A DNA stretch of 64,000 nt from positions 1-64,000 of the IMG/VR virus record IMGVR_UViG_3300027749_000095, one strand, 5' to 3'. Shown here in pieces: positions 1 to 7,139 of the stretch (position 1 is the stretch's first letter; every line of letters starts with the position of its first letter). The stretch comes from a virus. Made by a program: the position numbers and the translations under genes. A model generated the notes under the pieces. That model searched no databases, was not told the origin of the DNA, and worked only from the letters and a program-made list of their open reading frames with translations.

Positions 1-2
1 AG

Positions 3-410
3 TCTACAGGATTGCCAGGATACACAACAGATGTGTGGCAAGGTATGGGACCATCTGATGATATAAATCAAATTGAAGACCTAACTCAAATTATCAGTAT
101 TGCTAAGAAGCAAGGTATAGAGGAAGGGGATAGCGGCGCTAAGTATCGAGTAAAAAGTATAGGTCGGGATGCCAAAGGTGATTATTATATCAGTCCAAGC
201 ACAGAAAAGAAAGTCTACAAAAGCGGTGTAAACAAGGGTGATCATGAGAACCCTAACACTGGTGAAATTAAAAAGAAAGTAGCAGAGGCAGGTCGAGAAG
301 GTAAAGACCTTGACAAGATTAGAGACAAGTATAACAAATATGACGAAGCTGCCAATCCTGCACAACAGGCAGCTATAGCTATTGCAAAGAAAAAAGCAGG
401 TAAGAAATAA
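3..410 (+). CDS. Partial conserved phage protein, C-terminal part
   Basis: The reading frame is open to the left edge of the window, so this is the C-terminal part of a longer protein; the first usable internal start is a TTG at 12, which has no convincing ribosome binding site. About 135 residues are visible. They are hydrophilic, rich in Lys, Gly and Asp, and end in an Ala/Lys-rich tail (PAQQAAIAIAKKKAGKK) of a kind I recall at the C-termini of phage structural or scaffold-like proteins. There is no enzymatic motif, signal peptide or membrane segment. Its stop codon overlaps the Dps start (TAATG), so the two are probably co-translated. Function is not recognised. Confidence 0.6.
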   Translation, partial: STGLPGYTTDVWQGMGPSDDINQIEDLTQIISIAKKQGIEEGDSGAKYRVKSIGRDAKGDYYISPSTEKKVYKSGVNKGDHENPNTGEIKKKVAEAGREGKDLDKIRDKYNKYDEAANPAQQAAIAIAKKKAGKK

Positions 411-847
411 TGGACGAGCTTAAAAAAGCATTGAAAATTGCGTTTGCCAGTGAATATGCATTTGCTATTAAAGCACAAAACTTTCACTGGAACGTTGAAG
501 GACCATTGTTTCCGCAACTACACGCATTGTTTGATAGCATTTACAGTGAAGTGTATGATAGCATTGACGGATTTGCAGAAAACATTCGCAAGCTAGGATC
601 ATATACTCCTGCTAGCTTTGAACGTTTTTCAATGCTAACACAAATTGAAGATGAATTAAATATGCTTGAAGATAGAGCTATGATTGCAGAGCTACTGCAA
701 GATAGTGATAAAATGGTTAAATTATTAAAAATAGTGTATGATGCTGCAGAGGCAGCTGGCGAACACGGATTAAGTAACTTTTTAGCAGAACGCATGGATG
801 CACACCGCAAACATAGTTGGATGTTAAGGGCTACATCAAAACAATAA
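410..847 (+). CDS. dps: Dps-family ferritin-like protein
   Basis: Dps proteins form 12-subunit shells that oxidise Fe(II) with H2O2 and store iron, and some bind DNA. The 145-residue sequence has the family signature FHWNVEGPLF near the N-terminus. The ferroxidase ligands are complete: His26, His38, Asp53 and Glu57, with the same spacing (12, 15, 4) as His51, His63, Asp78 and Glu82 of E. coli Dps. It is slightly shorter than E. coli Dps (167 aa) and lacks the Lys-rich N-terminal DNA-binding tail, so it is more likely a peroxide/iron detoxifying cage than a nucleoid compactor (inference). It starts at ATG 410, overlapping the upstream stop by one base. A structured non-coding stretch follows it. 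Confidence 0.9.
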   Translation: MDELKKALKIAFASEYAFAIKAQNFHWNVEGPLFPQLHALFDSIYSEVYDSIDGFAENIRKLGSYTPASFERFSMLTQIEDELNMLEDRAMIAELLQDSDKMVKLLKIVYDAAEAAGEHGLSNFLAERMDAHRKHSWMLRATSKQ

Positions 848-850
848 GAA

Positions 851-930
851 CACACCTTAGGACCGGTAATTCGTTACCGTAAGTGTGGGGAGGCTGCTGC
901 CCTAGACGGCCCAATTCGCTACTGGGAATC
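851..930 (+). other. Structured intergenic RNA element (candidate)
   Basis: The gap between dps and the next gene can fold strongly. A first hairpin spans 851-887: CACA pairs with TGTG, CTTA with TAAG, and CGGTAA with TTACCG around a TTCG tetraloop (870-873), with a GGAC bulge on the 5' side. Two weaker stem-loops follow (GGC-TGCT-GCC near 892-901 and CCCA/TGGG at 910-925). No U-tract follows, so it is not a classic intrinsic terminator, and no tRNA cloverleaf can be drawn. It could stabilise the 3' end of the dps message or be a processing site or small RNA; the function is unknown. Confidence 0.35.
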
Positions 931-944
931 TTAAAGTGAGCACT

Positions 945-952
945 GATAAATA
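945..952 (+). promoter_or_regulatory. Putative T4-type late promoter GATAAATA
   Basis: GATAAATA lies 24 bases before the ATG at 977 and is followed by a good ribosome binding site (TTGGAGA). It resembles the T4 late consensus TATAAATA read by gp55-containing polymerase, and gp55 is encoded at 60281. The same TAAATA core precedes several virion genes on the minus strand at similar distances. Confidence 0.5.
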
Positions 953-976
953 CATTACAGAATTTGGAGAATAAAG

Positions 977-2128
977 ATGGACTTACGAGCACTAATGCAA
1001 AAGCTAGAAACAATTAATACTACACAACCTCTAACTGAGTCTGTAGAAAAACGTGTAGTTATTACTGAATCAGTAGCAACTCCTAATCGAAGGATCGAAG
1101 AACCTACTTTTAAGAGTTCAATTGCACGTGGTCTAGTTGAAGAATTTGGATATGAATTAGACGAAGAACAAGTTAGTGAAGTTGCATTTACTCCTGAACA
1201 ACAGGCAAAAATGGGGAAAGCTAATCCACAAGATCCGTACATTGTAGCTAGAGTACTGGGCAAAGATGCTGTACCATTAAGTCACTTTACTGATCCCGAA
1301 GATCAAAAAATTGCCAAACAGATGGGATTTAAGGATGGTCCGGCGGCGCCCGCTGTTGCACCTGCACCCGCTGTTGCACCTGCGGCGGCAGTGACACGCG
1401 GCGGATTAGCAAAACCAGCGGCGCCAGCGGCGCCAGCGGCAGGAAATACACAAAACATGGGCGATGGTAGTCAACTTACTACTGATCCTAAGACAGGCGC
1501 AGTGGCAGCAACTGATAGCGAAGGTAACCCATATATTCCAGGAAGTAATCCAAATCTACCTAAAAACAAAACTACTACACAAGACATGGGTGACGGTAGC
1601 AAACTTACTACAGGACCTGGAGGTGTTGCAGCAACCAATAGCGACGGTACTCCGTATGTGCCCGGTAGCAATCCTAACCTTCCTCAGAATAAACCTGCAG
1701 CAGCATTACCGACTGGAACTGTTGCCCAAAATGCTGGAGAACTTCCCGGCGGTGCGGCAGCGGCAGCTAGCCAAGGTGGAACACCTCCAGCAGCTAGTAC
1801 AACTGGAAAACCTCCAGCAGGTGGTGCAGGTGGTGATGCAGCAGTGGCAGCTACCCGTGCAAAATTTAAAGCGTTAATGGATAAGTTAGAGAAGACAGGC
1901 GGAGTTACTGGGGCAGCACCAGCAGCTGGAGCATCTACTAAACCGGCAGCACCAGTTAGCGGCGCACAATCAGCAGGTCAATCAGCAGGTGGTGCTGTTC
2001 GAGACGCTGGTGCCGGAATTGCTAATTTTGCCAAAGGTGCTTATCAAGGCGTTACAGGTAAAGCAAATGAATCTGTATCGTTCGAAGACGACAAAACACT
2101 GTTAGCCATTAAGAACATTAGATATTAA
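977..2128 (+). CDS. Ala/Pro/Gly-rich repeat protein, probable virion-associated
   Basis: 383 residues. The first ~115 residues look folded (MDLRALMQKLETINTT, then an acidic stretch). The rest is low-complexity Ala/Pro/Gly sequence containing two tandem ~41-residue repeats at about 157-198 and 199-239, each built on MGDGSxLTT, a GVAAT-like stretch and PGSNPNLPxNK. The C-terminal ~20 residues are charged again. No catalytic motif, signal peptide or membrane span is evident. It is read from a probable late promoter, and the next gene starts 2 bases downstream. Such long flexible linkers suit a structural, decoration or scaffold role, but that is inference and I do not recognise a named family. 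Confidence 0.65.
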   Translation: MDLRALMQKLETINTTQPLTESVEKRVVITESVATPNRRIEEPTFKSSIARGLVEEFGYELDEEQVSEVAFTPEQQAKMGKANPQDPYIVARVLGKDAVPLSHFTDPEDQKIAKQMGFKDGPAAPAVAPAPAVAPAAAVTRGGLAKPAAPAAPAAGNTQNMGDGSQLTTDPKTGAVAATDSEGNPYIPGSNPNLPKNKTTTQDMGDGSKLTTGPGGVAATNSDGTPYVPGSNPNLPQNKPAAALPTGTVAQNAGELPGGAAAAASQGGTPPAASTTGKPPAGGAGGDAAVAATRAKFKALMDKLEKTGGVTGAAPAAGASTKPAAPVSGAQSAGQSAGGAVRDAGAGIANFAKGAYQGVTGKANESVSFEDDKTLLAIKNIRY

Positions 2129-2129
2129 A

Positions 2130-3323
2130 ATGTACGATCCACTCGTAGAGTCACTTGCTAAAATTCGTTTGTTAGAATCTAAAGAGATTCTAAATGAACT
2201 CACGGCACCGCCGGCATTAAAAGCAGGTGGTAAATTTTTAGGCAAGGCATTACCTGGAGTCGGACTAGCATTGGCTGCACAAGATGCATACTCAAGACAG
2301 CAAGCTGGTGATACTACTGGTGCAGCTATATCTGCTGCAACAGGTGCAGCATCTAGTATTCCGGTAGTTGGTACTGCTGCAAGTTTAATTGGAACAGGCG
2401 TGCAGGCAATTCGTGATAAAATGCGTACAGGTAGTTGGATGCCTGATGAAAAAGAAATTGCAGCAGGTGTAGCAAAAGATGCTACAGCGCAACCTGCGGC
2501 TGCTCCTGCAACAGCAGTTGCACAAGCTAAGCCAGCGGCAACAGTACCGCCGGGCGGAGACCCTAAGGTATTTGCATTACAACAACAATTAATAGCCAAA
2601 GGTGCAAAAATTATACCAGATGGTAAGATGGGGACAAATACCCAGACAGCTATGAAACAATTTCCCGGCACAGCCGTGGCAGAACAATTTAAAGGAACAA
2701 CTATGTCAGAAGCACAAAAAATCGCAGAGTTAAGAGATCGTCTTGCTCAAATTGAATCACAAGCCCAAGTAACTGATGAAGCATGGGGCGCTGCTAAGAA
2801 GTTTGTTGGCGGAGCTGCCGACGCTGTTGGAAATGCATGGGGCGCTGCTAAGAATTTTGTTGGCGGAGTTGGTAAGGGGATTGCTAATCCAGCGGCTACT
2901 AATTTAAAAAATGTTGCGGCTGGTACAACTGCATCTACTAAAGGAATTAAAACAGGAGCAGCGGTTGCTCGTAATCCTGGTAAGGTTGCGGTAGGTGCTG
3001 CGGCAGCAGGTGCTGGTGGAATGGCAGCATTAGGTGGTGGGGCTGCTGCTAACAAGCCAACTGCTCCAAAACCGGCTGCTCCGGCTGCTCCGGCTGCGGC
3101 GCCTGCTCCAGTAGAAACGCCAAACGCTGCCGCTAATCCAGCAGAGGTAGCTGAGTTAAATGCTATGGCAGCTGAATTAGAAAATAGTCAAGACCCAGCT
3201 GATATTGAAATGCTAAAGCGTTATAATGGTCTAATCAATGCCATTAATAACGGTGCTGCCGGTGATAAGCGTACAATTGGCCAACAAGCCGCCAATGCAG
3301 ATTTAGCAGCCGCTGGCACTTAA
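2130..3323 (+). CDS. Ala-rich protein with peptidoglycan-binding-like motif
   Basis: 397 residues, beginning one base after the preceding stop. The N-terminal region has glycine/alanine-rich amphipathic segments (about 25-100) resembling membrane-active or glycine-zipper sequences. At about residues 147-175 a stretch (DPKVFALQQQLIAKGAKI, then PDGKMGTNTQTAMKQF) matches the repeat pattern of the PG_binding_1 fold: LQxxLxxxG, then DGxxGxxTxxA. A pair of WGAAKxFVGG repeats follows, 18 residues apart, and then an Ala/Pro linker. No lysozyme, amidase or peptidase residues are visible, so a lytic enzyme is not supported. A cell-wall-contacting virion protein is a reasonable guess. A strong terminator follows directly. 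Confidence 0.65.
   Translation: MYDPLVESLAKIRLLESKEILNELTAPPALKAGGKFLGKALPGVGLALAAQDAYSRQQAGDTTGAAISAATGAASSIPVVGTAASLIGTGVQAIRDKMRTGSWMPDEKEIAAGVAKDATAQPAAAPATAVAQAKPAATVPPGGDPKVFALQQQLIAKGAKIIPDGKMGTNTQTAMKQFPGTAVAEQFKGTTMSEAQKIAELRDRLAQIESQAQVTDEAWGAAKKFVGGAADAVGNAWGAAKNFVGGVGKGIANPAATNLKNVAAGTTASTKGIKTGAAVARNPGKVAVGAAAAGAGGMAALGGGAAANKPTAPKPAAPAAPAAAPAPVETPNAAANPAEVAELNAMAAELENSQDPADIEMLKRYNGLINAINNGAAGDKRTIGQQAANADLAAAGT
2781..2868 (+). repeat. 54-bp-period tandem duplication inside the Ala-rich gene
   Basis: A 34-base block starting at 2781 (GCATGGGGCGCTGCTAAGAA...) recurs at 2835 with one mismatch, exactly 54 bases (18 codons) later. Sequence after each block diverges. It encodes the duplicated WGAAKxFVGG motif and looks like a fairly recent in-frame duplication. 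Confidence 0.75.
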
Positions 3324-3340
3324 TAATAATTAAGTCAAAT

Positions 3341-3366
3341 AAAAAGCACCCTAGGGTGCTTTTTTT
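3341..3366. terminator. Bidirectional intrinsic terminator
   Basis: AAAAAGCACC-CTAG-GGTGCTTTTT forms a 10-bp stem with a tetraloop. Because the stem begins with As and ends with Ts, a U-tract follows the hairpin in both transcripts. It lies between convergent genes (stop at 3323 on plus; stop at 3368 on minus) and would end both. Confidence 0.9.
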
Positions 3367-3367
3367 A

Positions 3368-3694
3368 TCAGTGCCAATTACCTTGATAACAATGCCTAAT
3401 CTCATGGCCAATGTCGTGCATTGTGGGAGTCTTTCTTGTATAGATAGTACATGTTTTAGTAGCATTATTCCAAAAACTACAAGCATCTACTGCATAATTA
3501 AATGCGCCGAATCCACGCTTTTTATGTTCTTCCTTACATACGTTCTGTATGTTGTCTACAGTTTTCCATGTTATAAGCATTGTTTGATGTTCATTTTCTT
3601 TGGTGGAAAACGGGGTTGAAGGATCATCCCATTTGGGAGTTTGAGCAACTGCCAACTGAGACACTAAAATAAAGGGTAGGATTAGTTTCTTCAT
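3368..3694 (-). CDS. Small secreted HExxH-containing protein
   Basis: 108 residues. Residues 1-17 are a typical Sec signal peptide (MKK, hydrophobic core, cleavage after AVA-Q). The mature part has four cysteines and a conserved-looking C-terminus with His93, His97-Glu98-x-x-His101 and a terminal His108 (GHEIRHCYQGNWH). HExxH is the zinc-binding motif of many metallopeptidases; the spacing to the final His is not the standard metzincin HExxHxxGxxH. I recall similar small proteins in proteobacterial genomes but no assigned function. It would act in the periplasm. It is the only minus-strand gene in this part and has its own divergent promoter, suggesting an acquired cargo (moron) gene. Confidence 0.7.
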   Translation of the reverse strand: MKKLILPFILVSQLAVAQTPKWDDPSTPFSTKENEHQTMLITWKTVDNIQNVCKEEHKKRGFGAFNYAVDACSFWNNATKTCTIYTRKTPTMHDIGHEIRHCYQGNWH

Positions 3695-3700
3695 GCTAGT

Positions 3701-3729
3701 ATTATAGCAAACTTTGGCAATACAGTCAA
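3701..3729 (-). promoter_or_regulatory. Sigma-70 promoter for the secreted HExxH gene
   Basis: Read on the minus strand: TTGACT (3724-3729), 17-base spacer, TATAAT (3701-3706). Only six bases separate the -10 from the ATG at 3694, so transcription should start at or next to the start codon, giving a nearly leaderless message without a Shine-Dalgarno site. Confidence 0.75.
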
Positions 3730-3760
3730 CTGCATTTGGCTAAGTTTATTTTTGATGTTG

Positions 3761-3789
3761 TTGACTTACAACGATAACTAGTGTATAAT
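3761..3789 (+). promoter_or_regulatory. Sigma-70 promoter for the dsbA-like operon
   Basis: TTGACT (3761-3766), 17-base spacer, TATAAT (3784-3789), followed by a clear ribosome binding site (CTAGGAGAC) and ATG at 3811. It is divergent from the minus-strand promoter at 3701-3729. The -35 is overlapped by a weak GTTG/CAAC inverted repeat. Confidence 0.8.
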
Positions 3790-3810
3790 AACTTTTAACT
3801 AGGAGACATT

Positions 3811-4074
3811 ATGTCAACACGTATGTATGGGCCTGAAGAAAAGGCCAAGCTAGAACGACTTATTAACGAAGGCTCTACTGTTCTTCGTGAAATTGAAGAT
3901 CTTAAAGAAGGTCTCAAAGAAACCGTTAAAGCTGTTGCAGAAGAACTTGAAATCAAACCTAGCATTATCAATAAAGCCATTACTATTGCTCATAAGGACA
4001 ATTGGAAAGAACATGAACAAGCGTGGAATGATATTGAAATGATTTTAGGTGTTACCAATCGATTGCCTGAATGA
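3811..4074 (+). CDS. dsbA: DsbA-like double-stranded DNA-binding protein
   Basis: 87 residues, basic and acidic mixed helices with no Cys. The layout resembles T4 DsbA, a small dsDNA-binding protein that binds near late promoters: an N-terminal helical segment, then VKAVAEELEIKPSIINKAI and an HKDN motif. In T4 the corresponding region contains AKDELGV and a HKDN motif. T4 DsbA is 89 aa, matching in length. The name refers to double-strand binding, not the disulfide oxidoreductase. It has its own promoter and strong ribosome binding site. Its stop overlaps the next start (ATGAATGA), so the membrane protein is translationally coupled. Confidence 0.65.
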   Translation: MSTRMYGPEEKAKLERLINEGSTVLREIEDLKEGLKETVKAVAEELEIKPSIINKAITIAHKDNWKEHEQAWNDIEMILGVTNRLPE

Positions 4075-4361
4075 ATGATCTACTTAGACCTACATTAGAA
4101 TGGATAAAGGATGACTATAAAACTAACCCTCGCCGTTTTGTCGTGGAAGTTATGGCTTGGGCAATATCAATTGGCTGCTCGATCACTATGGCGCTCACTG
4201 TACCTAACCCGCCTCTTATTATCCTTTATCCTATTTGGATCGCTGGCTGTGCTATGTATGGTTGGGCTGCTTATACTAGGAAATCATTTGGTATGATTGC
4301 TAACTATGCACTACTAGTCACAATAGATAGTGTAGGGTTAGTTAGGATGATAAGTAATTAA
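4071..4361 (+). CDS. Small conserved phage membrane protein
   Basis: 96 residues with two or three hydrophobic segments (about 24-44, 48-68 and 75-93) and a basic stretch, NPRRF, before the first, predicting an inner-membrane protein with a cytoplasmic N-terminus. I recall related small membrane proteins next to the polymerase gene in marine T4-like phages, but no function is known. It overlaps the DsbA-like stop by 4 bases and ends 76 bases before the polymerase start. Candidate roles are membrane anchoring of replication or superinfection exclusion, neither shown by the sequence. Confidence 0.75.
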   Translation: MNDLLRPTLEWIKDDYKTNPRRFVVEVMAWAISIGCSITMALTVPNPPLIILYPIWIAGCAMYGWAAYTRKSFGMIANYALLVTIDSVGLVRMISN

Positions 4362-4404
4362 TAAGACACGGTGTTGATCAGCCATAAATGATCTTGATGG
4401 TATT

Positions 4405-4428
4405 TGTGAGCCTTAAATCACATAGGAG
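4405..4428 (+). promoter_or_regulatory. Candidate gp43 translational operator hairpin with ribosome binding site
   Basis: TGTGA (4405-4409) pairs with TCACA (4418-4422) around an 8-base loop (GCCTTAAA); the Shine-Dalgarno AGGAG (4424-4428) follows one base later, and the TTG start is at 4438. The gene 43 operator of T4 is also a 5-bp stem with an 8-base loop just 5' of the ribosome binding site, bound by the polymerase to repress its own translation. The loop sequence differs. Confidence 0.5.
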
Positions 4429-4437
4429 AAATTTAAT

Positions 4438-7101
4438 TTGTATGTAGATGCATTCTTTCAGCGCGATGCTGATATCGTTAAAATTGTAGAACGTGGTACT
4501 GATGGGAAACGAATATTCAAAGAGTTTCCAGTGCGCTACACATTCTATCACACTGACCCAAAAGGCAAGTTCCAGAGCATCTATGGAGAGCCATTAAGCA
4601 GGGTCGTCTGTAAAAACTCAAAAGACTTCCGTAAAGAACTATCCATTCATAATAACAAAAAGTTATATGAAGCCGATATTAATCCTATCTTTAGATGTCT
4701 CAGTGAAAACTATCTTAATCAAGAAGCCCCTAAACTTAATGTAGCGTTTTTCGACATTGAGGTGGACTTTGATCCAGAACGTGGATATGCAAGCCCAGAA
4801 GATGCTTTCATGCCCATTACTGCTATCTCAATCCACCTACAATGGTTAGACACATTAATTTGTTTAGCTGTACCCCCAAAGAAGATGAAGGTTGCAGAAG
4901 CCGAAGAGCTAGTTAAAGATTTGCCTAACACGCATATTTTTGATAATGAAGCAGACATGTTAGACACATTCCTAAACATTATTCAAGACGCAGATGTACT
5001 AAGCGGATGGAATAGCGAAGGCTTTGATATTCCGTATACTGTAAATCGTGTTACTAAAGTTCTAAGTAAAGATGATACACGTAGATTCTGCCTGTGGGAT
5101 CAATATCCTAAAAAGCGAGAGTACGAGAAATATGGAAAAGCGGCTGTTACTTATGATTTGGTTGGTCGTGTTCATCTGGACAGTCTCGAGTTGTACCGCA
5201 AGTACACCTATGAAGAACGTCACACCTACAGACTGGATGCAATTGGAGAGATGGAAGTAGGCGAAACTAAAACGCAGTATGAAGGTACGTTGGATCAACT
5301 ATACAACAATGACTTCCGTAAGTTTGTTATCTATAACAGACAGGATACTACCCTATTAGATAAGCTAGATAAGAAATTAAAGTTCATCGATCTATCCAAC
5401 ACACTAGCACATGAGTGTACTGTGTTGTTGCAAACCACTATGGGTGCTGTGGCTGTTACTGAACAGGCCATTATTAACGAAGCTCACAAACGTGGATTTC
5501 AAGTTCCTAATCGTCCAGTACGAGATGAAGAAGCCGATAACAGTGCCGCTGGTGCATATGTTGCTTATCCCAAAGAAGGAATTCATGACTGGATCGGTTC
5601 ATTGGACATTAACTCATTGTATCCGTCGGCTATTAGAGCTCTAAACATGGGTCCGGAAACTATTGTGGGTCAGTTGCGTCAAACAATGACACAGGAATAT
5701 ATCGATAACCTTGTGGCCAAGGGCAAATCATTTGCCTCTGCGTGGGAAGGTATGTTTGGATCACTTGAGTATACTGCGGTAATGGACAAAGAAGTTGGCA
5801 CTGAGATTACTATTGACTGGCAAGATGGAGCAGTTGATATCCTAAGTGCTGCCGAAGTATATCAACTTATATTTGACAGCAATCAACCGTTTATGTTAAG
5901 TGCCAATGGCACAATCTTTACATATCAAACAGAAGGTATTATTCCGGGACTGTTAAAGCGTTGGTATAGCGAACGTAAAGAGATGCAGGCCAAACTCAAA
6001 GATACAATTAAAGCTGGAAACAAGATCGAGGAAGAATACTGGGACAAACGTCAGTTAGTCAAGAAGATTAACCTTAACAGTTTGTATGGTGCTATCCTAA
6101 ATCCAGGTTGCAGATTCTTTGACAAGCGTATTGGACAGTCAACTACACTAACAGGTCGTGCAATTGCTCGTCATATGGCAGGTAAGGTTAATGAAATTAT
6201 TACCGGTGAAAACAGCCACACCGGAAAGGCAATTATTTATGGTGACACTGACTCTTGTTATTTTAGTGCTTTTCGCACTTTGCAGAAGGATATTGAAAAA
6301 GGATTAATTCCTTGGTCTAAAGAAAGTGTAGTACAACTATACGACCAAATTGGTGAAGAAGTTAACAAGACATTCCCACAGTTTATGTTAGACGCCTTTC
6401 ACTGTCCAACGACACGTGGGGAAGTTATTAAAGCTGGTCGTGAGTTAGTTGCAATTAAAGGCTTGTTTATTACTAAAAAACGTTATGCTGTTTTGTATTA
6501 TGACAAGGAAGGCAAGCGAAGTGATATTGATGGTAAGCCAGGTAAGATCAAGGCTATGGGCTTGGATCTGAAACGTAGTGATACGCCAGAATTTATTCAA
6601 AACTTCTTAAGTGATGTGTTGGAGAAAGTCTTAACTGGTACTACTGAACAAGAAGTATTGGACTTTATTACTGAATTCCGTACTAACTTTAAAATACGTC
6701 CAGGGTGGGAGAAAGGTAGCCCTAAACGTGCTAACAATATTTCGGCATATCGCGGCAAGGAAGAAAAAGCAGGCAAGACTAATATGCCCGGACATGTTCG
6801 AGCAAGTCTTAACTGGAATACACTAAAGCGTATGATGGACGACAAGTATTCAATGAGCGTCACTGACGGTGCCAAAGTAATCGTCTGCAAACTCAAAGAT
6901 AATCCACTGGGGTTTACTAGCGTAGCCTATCCAGTAGATGAGCTTAGACTGCCCCAGTGGTTTAAGGATTTGCCATTTAATCACGAAGAAATGGAACAGA
7001 CGATTATTGATAACAAATTAGATAACCTGATTGGTGTTCTAAATTGGGATATCAGATCAACCGAACAGACAAATACTTTCAATAAATTATTTGACTTCTG
7101 A
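4438..7101 (+). CDS. 43: Family B DNA polymerase, T4 gp43-like
   Basis: The replicative polymerase with 3'-5' proofreading exonuclease. It is 887 residues against 898 for T4 gp43. Exonuclease motifs: FFDIEVD (Asp106, Glu108), GWNSEGFDIPY and YNRQDTTLLDK. Polymerase motifs: A, DINSLYPS (Asp390); B, KKINLNSLYG (542-551); C, YGDTDS (Asp603, Asp605); then a KxY-type ITKKRYA. The start is TTG, chosen because it follows AGGAGA at good spacing and because the first residues align with the gp43 N-terminus; no in-frame ATG is available there. A hairpin over the ribosome binding site suggests autoregulated translation. The promoter for the clamp gene lies in its last codons. Confidence 0.97.
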   Translation: MYVDAFFQRDADIVKIVERGTDGKRIFKEFPVRYTFYHTDPKGKFQSIYGEPLSRVVCKNSKDFRKELSIHNNKKLYEADINPIFRCLSENYLNQEAPKLNVAFFDIEVDFDPERGYASPEDAFMPITAISIHLQWLDTLICLAVPPKKMKVAEAEELVKDLPNTHIFDNEADMLDTFLNIIQDADVLSGWNSEGFDIPYTVNRVTKVLSKDDTRRFCLWDQYPKKREYEKYGKAAVTYDLVGRVHLDSLELYRKYTYEERHTYRLDAIGEMEVGETKTQYEGTLDQLYNNDFRKFVIYNRQDTTLLDKLDKKLKFIDLSNTLAHECTVLLQTTMGAVAVTEQAIINEAHKRGFQVPNRPVRDEEADNSAAGAYVAYPKEGIHDWIGSLDINSLYPSAIRALNMGPETIVGQLRQTMTQEYIDNLVAKGKSFASAWEGMFGSLEYTAVMDKEVGTEITIDWQDGAVDILSAAEVYQLIFDSNQPFMLSANGTIFTYQTEGIIPGLLKRWYSERKEMQAKLKDTIKAGNKIEEEYWDKRQLVKKINLNSLYGAILNPGCRFFDKRIGQSTTLTGRAIARHMAGKVNEIITGENSHTGKAIIYGDTDSCYFSAFRTLQKDIEKGLIPWSKESVVQLYDQIGEEVNKTFPQFMLDAFHCPTTRGEVIKAGRELVAIKGLFITKKRYAVLYYDKEGKRSDIDGKPGKIKAMGLDLKRSDTPEFIQNFLSDVLEKVLTGTTEQEVLDFITEFRTNFKIRPGWEKGSPKRANNISAYRGKEEKAGKTNMPGHVRASLNWNTLKRMMDDKYSMSVTDGAKVIVCKLKDNPLGFTSVAYPVDELRLPQWFKDLPFNHEEMEQTIIDNKLDNLIGVLNWDIRSTEQTNTFNKLFDF

Positions 7102-7119
7102 TATAAAAACCTATATACT
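7091..7119 (+). promoter_or_regulatory. Sigma-70 promoter for the clamp-dpdA operon
   Basis: TTGACT (7091-7096), 17-base spacer, TATACT (7114-7119), then AAAGGAA and the ATG at 7140. The -35 lies inside the end of the polymerase gene. It would give the sliding clamp and the downstream dpdA an additional transcript independent of gene 43. Confidence 0.65.
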
Positions 7120-7139
7120 ATACAACAAAGGAAACAATC

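Noticed and set aside
851-930. tRNA or tmRNA gene
   Set aside because: Hairpins are present but no acceptor stem, anticodon or TPsiC arm can be arranged.
1341-1440. GC-rich repeat of GCG/CCA triplets as a regulatory or recombination element
   Set aside because: It simply encodes the Ala-Pro linker of the repeat protein.
2560-2660. Second Ala-rich protein as an endolysin
   Set aside because: Only a peptidoglycan-binding-like repeat is visible; no catalytic residues of lysozyme, amidase or peptidase.
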